From Porphyrobacter sp. HT-58-2 (GTDB taxonomy: Bacteria; Pseudomonadota; Alphaproteobacteria; Sphingomonadales; Sphingomonadaceae), in contig NZ_CP022600.1 of NCBI RefSeq assembly GCF_002952215.1, positions 3,038,001 to 3,102,000 on the forward strand: a stretch of 64,000 bases of DNA, given 5' to 3'. The notes under the pieces were generated by a model. It did not search any database, was not told the DNA's origin, and worked only from the letters and a program-made list of their open reading frames with translations. Positions 1-7,615 of the stretch are shown here, piece by piece (the stretch's first letter is position 1; each line of letters begins with the position of its first letter). A program made the position numbers and the translations under genes.

Positions 1-480
1 CAGGATCGCCAGCATGTCGATGGTCAGCGGGATCGCGACCCGCGCCGTCCAGTCGAAGCCCTCGCCGCGGGGCAGGCCATCGAGACAGGCGGCAGTGCGC
101 GCACGGATCGACTCGCTCAGCCGCGTCATTTCCGATGGGGTGAAGGCGGGGGCGATGGTGCGGCGCTTCTGGGCGTGGCGCGGCGGGTCCATCATGATGA
201 AGGATTCCAGATAGGTCGCTTCAGCCGGGTTGATGTCGATGATCGACACCCCGCCATGCTTCGCCTCGGAGGAGAACAGCGCAGGGTTGGCTTCGATGGC
301 GACGATGTCGTCATAGCAGCTCACCGACCAGAACGGGCCGAAGGCGCCGTCCGAGCACCAATGCACCGGAGCCTCGCGCCGCAGCCGGGCAAACATCGCG
401 TGGGCGCTGCCGTCGGCGAAGCGTTCGGGCAGGCTGGGATCGAGCGTGTCGGGGCGGTCGGCGAGATCGAGGGTCATCAT
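1..480 (-). CDS. Cytochrome P450, CYP153-like (N-terminal 160 residues, cut by window edge)
   Basis: The frame is open from an ATG at 480 (or 477) to the window edge, so the heme-binding Cys region is not visible. The protein contains FGPFWSVSCYDD, a stretch ending FSSEAKHGG, and MMDPPRHAQKRR, in the order and spacing of bacterial CYP153 alkane/fatty-acid terminal hydroxylases. An AGGAG ribosome site lies directly before the start, in the 10-base gap to the upstream marR-type gene, so the two genes are probably co-transcribed. CYP153 enzymes oxidise medium-chain alkanes with ferredoxin and ferredoxin reductase partners, and a ferredoxin reductase gene lies at 5548-6363. The P450 family is clear. 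The CYP153 assignment is from memory of the family pattern. Confidence 0.85.
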   Translation of the reverse strand, partial: MMTLDLADRPDTLDPSLPERFADGSAHAMFARLRREAPVHWCSDGAFGPFWSVSCYDDIVAIEANPALFSSEAKHGGVSIIDINPAEATYLESFIMMDPPRHAQKRRTIAPAFTPSEMTRLSESIRARTAACLDGLPRGEGFDWTARVAIPLTIDMLAIL

Positions 481-490
481 CGGGGCTCCT

Positions 491-952
491 TCACGCCTTG
501 ATGTTGCGCGCCATGCGCTCGAAGAACTGGCCGAGCTGCGCGAGTTCGCTGTCGCTGAAGCCGCCAAACAGCTGGGCGTAGATCTCGTCGATCACCTCGC
601 GCAGGCTGCCGAGCATGGCCTTGGCGGTATCGGTCGGCAGGATGCACCACACGCGGCGGTCGGTGGCATGCTGGCTGCGCGCGATCAGCCCGCGCTTTTC
701 CAGCGCGTCGATCGCGACGCCGACACTGGCGCGCTCGATTTCCAGATGCCGGGCAAGCTCGGTCTGAGTCAGCCCTTCCTGCCGCAGGACATAGGCGAGC
801 AAGCGCCATTGGGTGCGACTGAGGCCCTGATCCTGCAAGGCATCGTCGATGATGCGGCGCAGCTGGCGGGGCAGATCCTCAAGCCGGAAGGTAAGCGCAT
901 CGAGCGGGGTGAGAACCGGCGACTCGGTCGGGGCGGTGGGGACGAGTTTCAT
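491..952 (-). CDS. MarR-family transcriptional regulator
   Basis: This 153-residue protein has the winged-helix pattern of MarR regulators: a helix-turn-helix with LTQTELARHLEIERASVG, then KRGLIAR and a wing (HATDRRVWCILPT), followed by a C-terminal dimerisation helix (about residues 120-150). It ends 10 bases before the P450 start, so it probably controls its own operon and the P450. There is no Shine-Dalgarno before the ATG, and the predicted promoter places the transcript start at the start codon. The ligand cannot be inferred from sequence. Confidence 0.9.
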   Translation of the reverse strand: MKLVPTAPTESPVLTPLDALTFRLEDLPRQLRRIIDDALQDQGLSRTQWRLLAYVLRQEGLTQTELARHLEIERASVGVAIDALEKRGLIARSQHATDRRVWCILPTDTAKAMLGSLREVIDEIYAQLFGGFSDSELAQLGQFFERMARNIKA

Positions 953-990
953 GCCATCAGCATAAAGTGAATACTCATATTGTCAAATGA
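953..990 (-). promoter_or_regulatory. Promoter of the marR-type gene, predicted leaderless
   Basis: Read on the minus strand, TTGACA (plus 981-986) is followed after 16 bases by TATGCT (plus 959-964). Only six bases separate the -10 element from the ATG at 952, so initiation would fall at or next to the start codon. There is no ribosome-binding sequence in this gap. The AT-rich TCAT/ATGA inverted elements here could be the operator of the regulator itself. Confidence 0.5.
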
Positions 991-1101
991 CTTACTAAAT
1001 GAACAGCAAGCCTTACCCATTGACCTCTATGGGCTCGGTTTCGGAACGGCCAGCTTCGGCAGTCGGCCGGACAAAGCGGCCAGTCGGCACGCTAGGCCCC
1101 T

Positions 1102-1776
1102 TCACCCCAGATCGAAGACATACCCCAGTGATCGCACGGTGCGCAGCGGGTTGCCGCCGCCTGCTGCCTTGATCGCGCGCCTGAGCCGCCCGATCCAGAC
1201 GTCCACCGTGCGCTCGTCGATCGGCGGTTCGCGCTTGCCGAGCCCGTTGATCAGATCCTCGCGGGTCAGCACCCGGTTGGGGTTTTCGGCGAGGAAGCGC
1301 AGCAGGCGGAATTCGTTGGGGCGCAGGGTGATCGGCTCCCCCGCCCAGCGCGCCTGAAGCGCGGCCATGTCGATAGTGAGCGCGCCCAGCTCGAACTTTT
1401 GCGATGCGTGACGATCCATGCCGCGCGATTGCAGCGCCAGCACCCGGTCGAGCACTGCTGTGCGCGTGAGCGGCCCGATCACGTAATCATCCGCCCCGGC
1501 CCGCAGCGCGCGGCGGCGATCATCGGGATCGTCCTCCTCCAATACCATCGTGACATGCGCTTCAGCCGTGCGCGGATCGGCGCGCAACCGGCGGCACATT
1601 TCGAGGCCGGCCAGCTCGTCCATCACCCAGTCGACAAAGGCCCACATCGGCCCTTCAACCAGCCGCCGCGGGCCTTCCGGGCCGAGCCGGTCGAAGGTGA
1701 AGCGGCGCTGATCATGGACGAAATCCTCCAGGCTCTCGCCCAGTTCGCCTGTCACGAAAATATTGACGACATCCAT
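1102..1776 (-). CDS. OmpR/PhoB-type response regulator with degenerate receiver
   Basis: This 224-residue protein has two parts. The C-terminal half (about 125-224) is a good winged-helix DNA-binding domain (RPNEFRLLRFL, VDVWIGRLRRAI, VRSLGYVF). The N-terminal half resembles a receiver (DWVMDELAGLEMCRRLR, GADDYV) with an Asp at about 49 in the phospho-acceptor position. The acidic pair expected at the end of strand 1 is missing (VNIFVTGEL), and the conserved Lys before Pro is replaced by Gly (YVIGPL). Canonical phosphorylation is therefore doubtful. No histidine kinase is adjacent. Two GTCAC repeats 11 bases apart upstream suggest autoregulation. Confidence 0.8.
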   Translation of the reverse strand: MDVVNIFVTGELGESLEDFVHDQRRFTFDRLGPEGPRRLVEGPMWAFVDWVMDELAGLEMCRRLRADPRTAEAHVTMVLEEDDPDDRRRALRAGADDYVIGPLTRTAVLDRVLALQSRGMDRHASQKFELGALTIDMAALQARWAGEPITLRPNEFRLLRFLAENPNRVLTREDLINGLGKREPPIDERTVDVWIGRLRRAIKAAGGGNPLRTVRSLGYVFDLG

Positions 1777-1817
1777 GCCCTGATTGCCCCGGTTTGGGCC
1801 GGGATTGGCGCAGGCGT

Positions 1818-1833
1818 GTGACGCGTTTGTGAC
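1818..1833 (-). promoter_or_regulatory. Tandem GTCAC direct repeat upstream of the response regulator
   Basis: On the minus strand GTCAC occurs twice with an 11-base period (plus-strand GTGAC at 1818-1822 and 1829-1833). One helical turn between direct repeats is the usual site geometry for OmpR/PhoB-family regulators. The site lies about 40-57 bases upstream of the start codon at 1776. Function is inferred. Confidence 0.4.
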
Positions 1834-1869
1834 GGGATTACAGTCGCGTGTCGCAATCCGCGAAAAAGG

Positions 1870-2610
1870 TCAGGAAAGCGTCAGCCCGCCATCCACCACC
1901 AGCGTCTGCCCGGTGATGTAGGCCGACAGCGGCGAGGCAAGGAACAGCGCCGCGCCCGCCATATCCTCTGGCGTGCCCATGCGGCGCAGGGGGATCTTCT
2001 TGAGGCTGGCTTCGAGGCGTTCGGGGTGCTCGGTCGTGACGCTCGTCAGCTTGGTCGGGACGAGGCCCGGAGCGATGCCGTTGACGCGGATGCCGTCGCG
2101 CGCCCAGGCCTCGCCCAGCGTCTTGGTGAGGCTCGCCGCCCCTGCCTTGGAGGCCGCATAGGCGGGCGTGCCGATGGTCGATTTGAACGCGGCGACGCTG
2201 GAAACGATGATGATCGCGCCCTTGGCTTCAGCGAGCGCACGGTGGAAGGCGCGGGCGGCGTCCATCACCGAGTTGAGGTTGATGTCGACCACCTGATCCC
2301 ACCCCTCGCGGGTAAACTCGGCCCGGCCATAGCGTACGGTGCCCTGACACAACACCAACACGTCCACCGCACCAAAGTCCGCCGCCAGCCGCTCCGCAGC
2401 CTCGCGGTCAGTGAGGTCAAGCTGGCGGTAATCGAGCCCGGTGAAGTCGGCATCCTCGGCTTCCAGGTAATCGCCGTAATCAGGCCGCGTGCCGGTGACG
2501 GTCACAGCCGCGCCGCGCCCCCGGAACCCGTGCGCAATGCCGTTCCCGATCCCGCTCGACCCGCCGATGACGAGGACGCGTTTGCCGGTGAAATCGAGCG
2601 GTTCGGTCAT
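1870..2610 (-). CDS. SDR-family oxidoreductase
   Basis: This is a 246-residue short-chain dehydrogenase/reductase. It has the dinucleotide-binding motif GGSSGIGNG near residue 20, the catalytic Ser in IIIVSSVAAF, the YxxxK pair in YAASKAG, and a C-terminal YITGQTLVVDGG typical of FabG-like enzymes. The ATG at 2610 is chosen because a longer reading would run back into the neighbouring gene. It starts 2 bases after the acyl-CoA dehydrogenase stop, so the two form an operon, probably for oxidation of a fatty or branched acyl compound. The substrate is unknown. Confidence 0.92.
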   Translation of the reverse strand: MTEPLDFTGKRVLVIGGSSGIGNGIAHGFRGRGAAVTVTGTRPDYGDYLEAEDADFTGLDYRQLDLTDREAAERLAADFGAVDVLVLCQGTVRYGRAEFTREGWDQVVDINLNSVMDAARAFHRALAEAKGAIIIVSSVAAFKSTIGTPAYAASKAGAASLTKTLGEAWARDGIRVNGIAPGLVPTKLTSVTTEHPERLEASLKKIPLRRMGTPEDMAGAALFLASPLSAYITGQTLVVDGGLTLS

Positions 2611-2612
2611 GA

Positions 2613-3755
2613 TCAAATACTCCGCGAGATCACTTCCTTCATGATCTCGTTCGTCCCGCCGAAGATCCGCGTCACGCGCGCGTCGCGCCAAAGCCTCGCG
2701 ATGGCATATTCGTTCATGTAGCCGGCCCCGCCGTGGAGTTGCAGCGCGACATCGCAGCATTCCCATTGCAGATCGGTGTGCCACAGCTTGGCTGCGGAGG
2801 CCTCGTCGGTGGTGAGTTCGCCTGCGAGGTGCTTGCGGATCGCCCAGTCGAGATGCGCCCAGCCGACTTGCAATTTCGCCTTGAGGTCCGCCAGCGTGAA
2901 CTTGGTGTTCTGGAACTCGAACACGGTCTTGCCGAAGGCCGCGCGCTCCTTGGTGAACTTCACCGCCTCGTCGAACGCCCGCTGCGCTGCCGCCTGCGCG
3001 CCTACCGCGATGCTGAGGCGCTCTTGCGGCAGCTCCTCCATCAAGTGCACAAAGCCCATGCCTTCCGCGCCAAGGATGTTGGTCATCGGCACGCGGCAAT
3101 CATTGAAGAACAGCTCCGAAGTGTCGGCCGAATGCTGCCCGATCTTGTCGAGATTGCGCCCGCGCTCGAAGCCGGGGGTGTCGGCGTCCACCAGAACGAG
3201 GCTGATGCCCTTGGCCCCGCGCTCGGGATCGGTCTTGGCGACCACGATCACGCAATCGGCGTTCTGGCCATTGGTGATGTAAGTTTTCGAGCCGTTGATG
3301 ACGAGGTGGTTGCCGTCCTTCTTCGCCGTGGTGCGGATGCCCTGAAGGTCGGAGCCTGCGCCCGGTTCGGTCATGGCGATGGCGGTGATGATGTCGCCGC
3401 TGACCATGCCGGGCAGATATTTCTGGCGCTGTTCGGGGGTGCCGAGACGCTCGAAATAGTTCGCGGTGATGTCCGATTGCAGGGTGAAGCCCGCGGCCGA
3501 GCCGAGGTAGGAGAGCTCTTCGGCGACGATGCAGTTGAAGCCGAAATCGAGGCCCAAGCCGCCGTTCTCCTCCTTCACGGTGGGGCACAGCAGCCCCGCC
3601 TCGCCCACCGCCTTCCAGACGTCGCGCGGGACGATGCCCTTTTCCTCATGCTCGTCGAGGTTGGGGGTGAGGTGCTCGGCAAAGACCTTGCGGACAGTGT
3701 CGCGGAAGGCCTCGTGGTCTTCGTTATAGGCGGTGCGGTGGGCAGTCGCGAGCAT
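2613..3755 (-). CDS. Acyl-CoA dehydrogenase
   Basis: This 380-residue protein has the full family length. It carries the FAD-binding signature AIAMTEPGAGSDLQGI, the central beta-domain sequence VINGSKTYITNGQ, the mid-chain QERLSIAVGAQ, and the C-terminal LHGGAGYMNEYAI and IFGGTNEIMKE that contains the expected catalytic Glu. Family members oxidise acyl-CoA to trans-2-enoyl-CoA and pass electrons to ETF. It is the first gene of a two-gene unit with the downstream SDR. Chain-length preference cannot be read from the sequence. Confidence 0.95.
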   Translation of the reverse strand: MLATAHRTAYNEDHEAFRDTVRKVFAEHLTPNLDEHEEKGIVPRDVWKAVGEAGLLCPTVKEENGGLGLDFGFNCIVAEELSYLGSAAGFTLQSDITANYFERLGTPEQRQKYLPGMVSGDIITAIAMTEPGAGSDLQGIRTTAKKDGNHLVINGSKTYITNGQNADCVIVVAKTDPERGAKGISLVLVDADTPGFERGRNLDKIGQHSADTSELFFNDCRVPMTNILGAEGMGFVHLMEELPQERLSIAVGAQAAAQRAFDEAVKFTKERAAFGKTVFEFQNTKFTLADLKAKLQVGWAHLDWAIRKHLAGELTTDEASAAKLWHTDLQWECCDVALQLHGGAGYMNEYAIARLWRDARVTRIFGGTNEIMKEVISRSI

Positions 3756-4005
3756 GGGGGTCTCTCCGGGCAGATGGGTTTTGATTTGCCACGATTGAAC
3801 AGCGCACGCGCGCGGGGGTCAAGCGCGAAATTGGGGTTGTGGGCGCGTCCTGTGCTAGCGGCTGGAAGGTTCGTCGGAAGCCTGCCGACGGCCTCTTGTG
3901 AGATGGCAGGTGCGATGTGGCCAATATTTTTGATATCCCCTTGTGTTTCTGGCCAAATTGCTGGACATCTACCGAAATTTTTCAAGACAGACTCAAGGTA
4001 ATAGT

Positions 4006-5343
4006 ATGCGTCCATTGGTAGTTGCCTGCCTGTTGCTCGTTGGCTGTGGTGGGGGCGGTGAAAGTAGCACCCCACCTCCCACTAGCGGCGTCACGCCAAC
4101 ACCCAGCCCGACCCCCACACCAACACCCATACCAAGCCCCTCTCCCAACGTCAGAGTGGAGATCGTGCCGCCCTTTGCAGCCTTGCTCCCCGGGGGCGCC
4201 GCAACGGCGGGTCTGGTGCTGGCATCGGATGGCAATTACTACGGTGCCGAGCGGCTCCCCGGCCAAAATCCGTGTCGTCCGGAGATATTCCCCGGGCGTG
4301 ATTGCGGGGTAATCGTCAGAGTCTCGCCCACAGGTGACAAGACCATATTGCACCGCTTTGGACTGACCGCCGGCGACGAATTCGACCCGGGCCCTCTGGT
4401 TCTGGGTGACGATGGCGCATTTTATGGCGCAACCAATAATGGCGGCGCTTTTGGCGGCGGCGGCACGATTTTTCGCATCACCCAGTCTGGCAGCTATACG
4501 ATCCTGCATTCGTTCAGCGGCGCCAATGGCGATGGGGCCGGTCCCGGATTTCTGACCAAGGGCAGCGACGGCAATTTCTATGGCACCACGGCGTCTGGAG
4601 GCGCTAACCGGTGCCCAGCGATCCCATCCGACGGCCCGAATTGCGGAACCGTTTACCGGATCACACCGGAAGGTAACGTGACGATCCTCCACTCCTTTGG
4701 GAGCACGGCAAGCGACGGAGTTTTACCGGAAGCGCGTCTTGTAGAAGGGGAGGACGGAAGGCTCTACGGCACGACGCAAATTGGCGGAACCAATACCTGC
4801 GGAACCCTCCCCAATTCGTGCGGCACGCTGTTCAGCATCTCCAAGGCCGGCGCGCTTGCAATCCTGCATTCGTTCGGCTCGGCGACAGGTGACGGAATCG
4901 TACCGCGGGATTTGATCCGCGGGCCGGGCGACAGCATCGTCGGCTTTACGGTTGCCGGAGGCGGAAGCCGTTGCTCCGTTACCTCGGGCTGCGGAACAGT
5001 CTTCACCTTTTCCGCCGGCAGTGGAGTGAGCGTACTTTATGCTTTCGGACAGCAGAACCAACTCGACGGGAGCGGGCCCTCATCCTTGACGCTTGGAACG
5101 GATGGCAATTTCTACGGCACGACCACGTCTGGCGGGCAGTTTCAATGTTCTTCCTGTGGGACGGTATTCCGGCTGACTACCGCAGGCCGCCTTACCACCT
5201 TGCATTCCTTCGGTCCTGTCAACACGACCCCCAGCAGCCCCACGCTGATTTCGCGATCAGCTAACGGCGTTCTCTATGGGTTCATGCAATTCAACACGAG
5301 CTTCGATGGAACGCCGCAGTATTTCAGGCTGACGGAGCTTTAG
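4006..5343 (+). CDS. GloVer-type repeat lipoprotein
   Basis: This 445-residue protein starts with a lipoprotein signal ending in the lipobox LVGC. A Pro/Thr/Ser linker follows (about residues 23-50), then roughly six imperfect repeats. Each repeat contains DGNFYGTT-like, GGxxxCGTVFRIT-like and LHSFG-like elements, often with a Cys pair. This matches the repeat described in Gloeobacter and Verrucomicrobia (TIGR03803), likely a beta-propeller. The ATG at 4006 is preferred over an in-frame one at 3943 because it begins the signal peptide and has AAGG 6 bases upstream. The function of the family is not established. Base composition looks lower in GC than the neighbours, which may indicate transfer. 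Confidence 0.85.
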   Translation: MRPLVVACLLLVGCGGGGESSTPPPTSGVTPTPSPTPTPTPIPSPSPNVRVEIVPPFAALLPGGAATAGLVLASDGNYYGAERLPGQNPCRPEIFPGRDCGVIVRVSPTGDKTILHRFGLTAGDEFDPGPLVLGDDGAFYGATNNGGAFGGGGTIFRITQSGSYTILHSFSGANGDGAGPGFLTKGSDGNFYGTTASGGANRCPAIPSDGPNCGTVYRITPEGNVTILHSFGSTASDGVLPEARLVEGEDGRLYGTTQIGGTNTCGTLPNSCGTLFSISKAGALAILHSFGSATGDGIVPRDLIRGPGDSIVGFTVAGGGSRCSVTSGCGTVFTFSAGSGVSVLYAFGQQNQLDGSGPSSLTLGTDGNFYGTTTSGGQFQCSSCGTVFRLTTAGRLTTLHSFGPVNTTPSSPTLISRSANGVLYGFMQFNTSFDGTPQYFRLTEL

Positions 5344-5440
5344 GCGGCATCAGATCAATCATCAGCCGAGTGCCGCACCCATTTGGTCAGGCGCGGTTGC
5401 TCACCACCAGCACGCGTAGAACGCGCCCGTCACGCTTTAG

Positions 5441-5534
5441 CACCAGGCTTGACCCGGGATCCCGCTTACTCTGCGCCACCGGTCGAAGGACCAAAAAAAG
5501 GCAGCGGGGCCCCGGATCAAGTCCGGGGAGACGA
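5441..5534. repeat. Imperfect inverted repeat, small REP/MITE-like intergenic element
   Basis: The left arm 5441-5466 (core CTTGACCCGGGATCCCGCT) matches the reverse complement of the right arm 5503-5534 (core AGCGGGGCCCCGGATCAAG) with few mismatches; about 36 bases separate them. Elements of this GGATCAAGTCCGGGG type are dispersed in many alphaproteobacterial genomes. The element lies in the convergent gap between the repeat lipoprotein and the ferredoxin reductase, where it could also terminate transcripts. Confidence 0.6.
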
Positions 5535-5547
5535 TGAGGGTATCAAG

Positions 5548-6363
5548 TCACCCCACAAACGCCCGCTCGATGACGAACTGACCCGGCTTGTTGTTCGCGC
5601 CCTCTTCAAACCCGCGGGCTTCCAGATCGGCGGCGTGGTCCTTGATCATCGCCATGCTCCCGCACAGCATCACGCGGTCCTCGTCGGGAACGAAGTGCTT
5701 CGGGCCCTTGGACTGCGCGAACAGGCGGCCATCGTCGATCAGGGTCTGGATGCGGCCGGTGGTGTGGAAATCCTCGCGCGTGACGGTCGGCACGTAGATC
5801 ATCCGCGCGCGGTCTTCATCCTCGAGCAGCGGGTCGCCTTCGAGCTTCGATTCCAGCAGTTCGCGATAGGCCAGCTCGGCGACGTTGCGCACCGAGTGGA
5901 CAACGATCACTTCCTCGAACATCCCGTAAACCTCGGGATCGCGCACGAGGCTCATGAAGGGCGCCAGGCCGGTGCCGGTCGAAAGCATGAACAATCGCTT
6001 GCCCGGCAGCAGCGCGTCGGTGACGAGGGTGCCGGTCGGCTTCTTGCCGAGGTAGATCGGATCGCCGACCTGGATGTGCTGAAGCCGCGAGGTCAACGGG
6101 CCGTCCTGCACCTTGATCGACAGGAACTCCAATTCCTCGGCGTAGGACGGCGAGGCGACCGAATAGGCGCGGAGCAGCGGCTTGCCGTTGTCGCCCGGAA
6201 GCCCGATCATCACGAACTCGCCCGAACGGAAGCGGAAGCTCGCGGGGCGCGTCATCTTCAGGCTGAACAGTCCGTCACACCAGTGGTGGACATCGGTGAT
6301 CGTCTCAATGCTGAGCGCCGCGCTTTCGGTGAACTGGTCGCGGTCGATGATGGGCTGGTTCAA
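5548..6363 (-). CDS. fpr: Ferredoxin--NADP(+) reductase
   Basis: This 271-residue protein has the usual length of the bacterial FPR class. It carries the FAD-binding motif RAYSVASP (about residue 65), the NADP-binding GTGLAPFMSLVRD, the later VMLCGSMAMIKD, and a C-terminal FVIERAFVG that caps the flavin. It transfers electrons between NADPH and ferredoxin or flavodoxin in the cytosol. It is transcribed alone. In this setting it could supply reduced ferredoxin for the P450, for BchXYZ and BchLNB (dark-type reductases), or for oxidative-stress defence. Confidence 0.95.
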   Translation of the reverse strand: MNQPIIDRDQFTESAALSIETITDVHHWCDGLFSLKMTRPASFRFRSGEFVMIGLPGDNGKPLLRAYSVASPSYAEELEFLSIKVQDGPLTSRLQHIQVGDPIYLGKKPTGTLVTDALLPGKRLFMLSTGTGLAPFMSLVRDPEVYGMFEEVIVVHSVRNVAELAYRELLESKLEGDPLLEDEDRARMIYVPTVTREDFHTTGRIQTLIDDGRLFAQSKGPKHFVPDEDRVMLCGSMAMIKDHAADLEARGFEEGANNKPGQFVIERAFVG

Positions 6364-6508
6364 AACGGGCCTCGGAATACTGGATCAGCGCCGCGCGGAC
6401 GCACGGCAGGAATGGAGGCGCAAATGGACGATAGGCGCGCCCCCTTCAAGACAGTTTCGTGATAGGGCCTGAAAGCGGGCCTTCAATTGCGCCAAATCAA
6501 CCCAGCGT

Positions 6509-7552
6509 TCAATTCCATCCGGCGCGGTCGAAGATCTTGACCGCGTCGGCCTGCCCCTTGCCGATGGTGGCGACGCTCAGCGTATCGGCCTTGAATGTCC
6601 CAAGCTGTTCAACCGCCGAATTGGCCTTCAGCCCGATGGCAGCGGGATATTCGTTGTTGCCATCGGCAAAGTAACGCTGGGCGCTTTCCGAGGTGAGGTA
6701 TTCGAGGAACTTCACCGCGTTCTCGCGGTTCGGCGAGGTCTTCACCAGGCCAGCGCCGCTGACATTGACATGCGTGCCGGTGCCTGACTGATCGGGGAAG
6801 ATCACGCCGACCTTGTCGAACATCGCCTTTTCCTTGGCCTCCCCTCCGGCATAGCGGGCGAGGTAGTAGGTGTTCACCAGCGAGATGCGGCACTGCCCGG
6901 CAGCCACCGCCTCGATCATCGCGGTGTCATTGCCTTGCGGGGCCTGCTTGAAGTTGGCGACCACGCCCCTCGCCCACTTTTCCGCCTCCCCTGCCCCCTT
7001 ATGGGCGATGATGCTCGACAGCAGCGAGATGTTGTAGATGTTCGAGGAAGACCGCATGCAGATCTGGCCCTTGAACTTCGGATCGGCCAGATCGGCGTAA
7101 TTGGCGAGACCTTCGGGCGCGCCCTTGGCCTTGTCGTAGATGATGATCCGCGCGCGGGTCGACAGGCCGAACCACAGGCCTTCAGGGTGGCGCAGGTTGG
7201 CGGGGAGCCGCTCGGCAAGCACCTGCGAACCAACCGGAGCGAGAATTCCCGCTTCCTCGGCACGCCAAAGTCGGCCCGCATCAACCGTGATGAGCAGATC
7301 GGCGGGGCTGAATTCGCCTTCGGACTGGATACGCTCGATCAGGGCATCGGCATCGGCTTCGATGCGGTTGACCTTGATCCCGGTCTGCTTGGTGAAGTCA
7401 TCGTACAAAGCCAGATCGGTATCATAGTGACGCGAGGAGTAGATGTTGACCTCGCCGGTGATCGGTGCGGCGCCTTCCTGCGCCTCCTCAGCACATCCGG
7501 GCAGCACGGCAAGGCCGGCAAGAGCAAGAGCGGTCAACGCAGATTTCGTCAT
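6509..7552 (-). CDS. fbpA: Ferric-iron ABC transporter substrate-binding lipoprotein
   Basis: This 347-residue protein has a signal peptide with a lipobox (VLPGC). NIYSSRHYDTD and the later QSGTGTHVNVSGAGLVKTSPN and FLEYLTSESAQRYFADGNNEYP are characteristic of FbpA/FutA-type ferric-binding proteins. The Tyr residues (YSSRHYDTD, the NTYYLARYAGG region) are the expected Fe(III) ligands. A Fur-like box lies just upstream (7576-7599). The matching ATPase gene is upstream on the same strand and the permease gene is divergent beyond it. It binds Fe3+ outside the cytoplasmic membrane and delivers it to the permease. Confidence 0.93.
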   Translation of the reverse strand: MTKSALTALALAGLAVLPGCAEEAQEGAAPITGEVNIYSSRHYDTDLALYDDFTKQTGIKVNRIEADADALIERIQSEGEFSPADLLITVDAGRLWRAEEAGILAPVGSQVLAERLPANLRHPEGLWFGLSTRARIIIYDKAKGAPEGLANYADLADPKFKGQICMRSSSNIYNISLLSSIIAHKGAGEAEKWARGVVANFKQAPQGNDTAMIEAVAAGQCRISLVNTYYLARYAGGEAKEKAMFDKVGVIFPDQSGTGTHVNVSGAGLVKTSPNRENAVKFLEYLTSESAQRYFADGNNEYPAAIGLKANSAVEQLGTFKADTLSVATIGKGQADAVKIFDRAGWN

Positions 7553-7575
7553 GGAGAGGAACCTTCGATTACAAG

Positions 7576-7599
7576 TTGCGAATGACTTGCAGTATTATT
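7576..7599 (-). promoter_or_regulatory. Fur-like iron box upstream of fbpA
   Basis: The plus-strand core TTGCGAATGACTTGCA (7576-7591), followed by an AT-rich tail, is an imperfect palindrome of the TGCGAAT/ATTCGCA type found before iron-uptake genes in alphaproteobacteria. It lies 24-47 bases upstream of the fbpA start, so binding of Fe-Fur would be expected to block this promoter. This is a pattern match only. Confidence 0.5.
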
Positions 7600-7615
7600 A
7601 CGGGAAGTGCAAGAC

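Noticed and set aside
3943-4005. Longer N-terminus for the repeat lipoprotein from ATG 3943
   Set aside because: It would place 21 polar and hydrophobic residues before a perfect lipoprotein signal; ATG 4006 has the better ribosome site.
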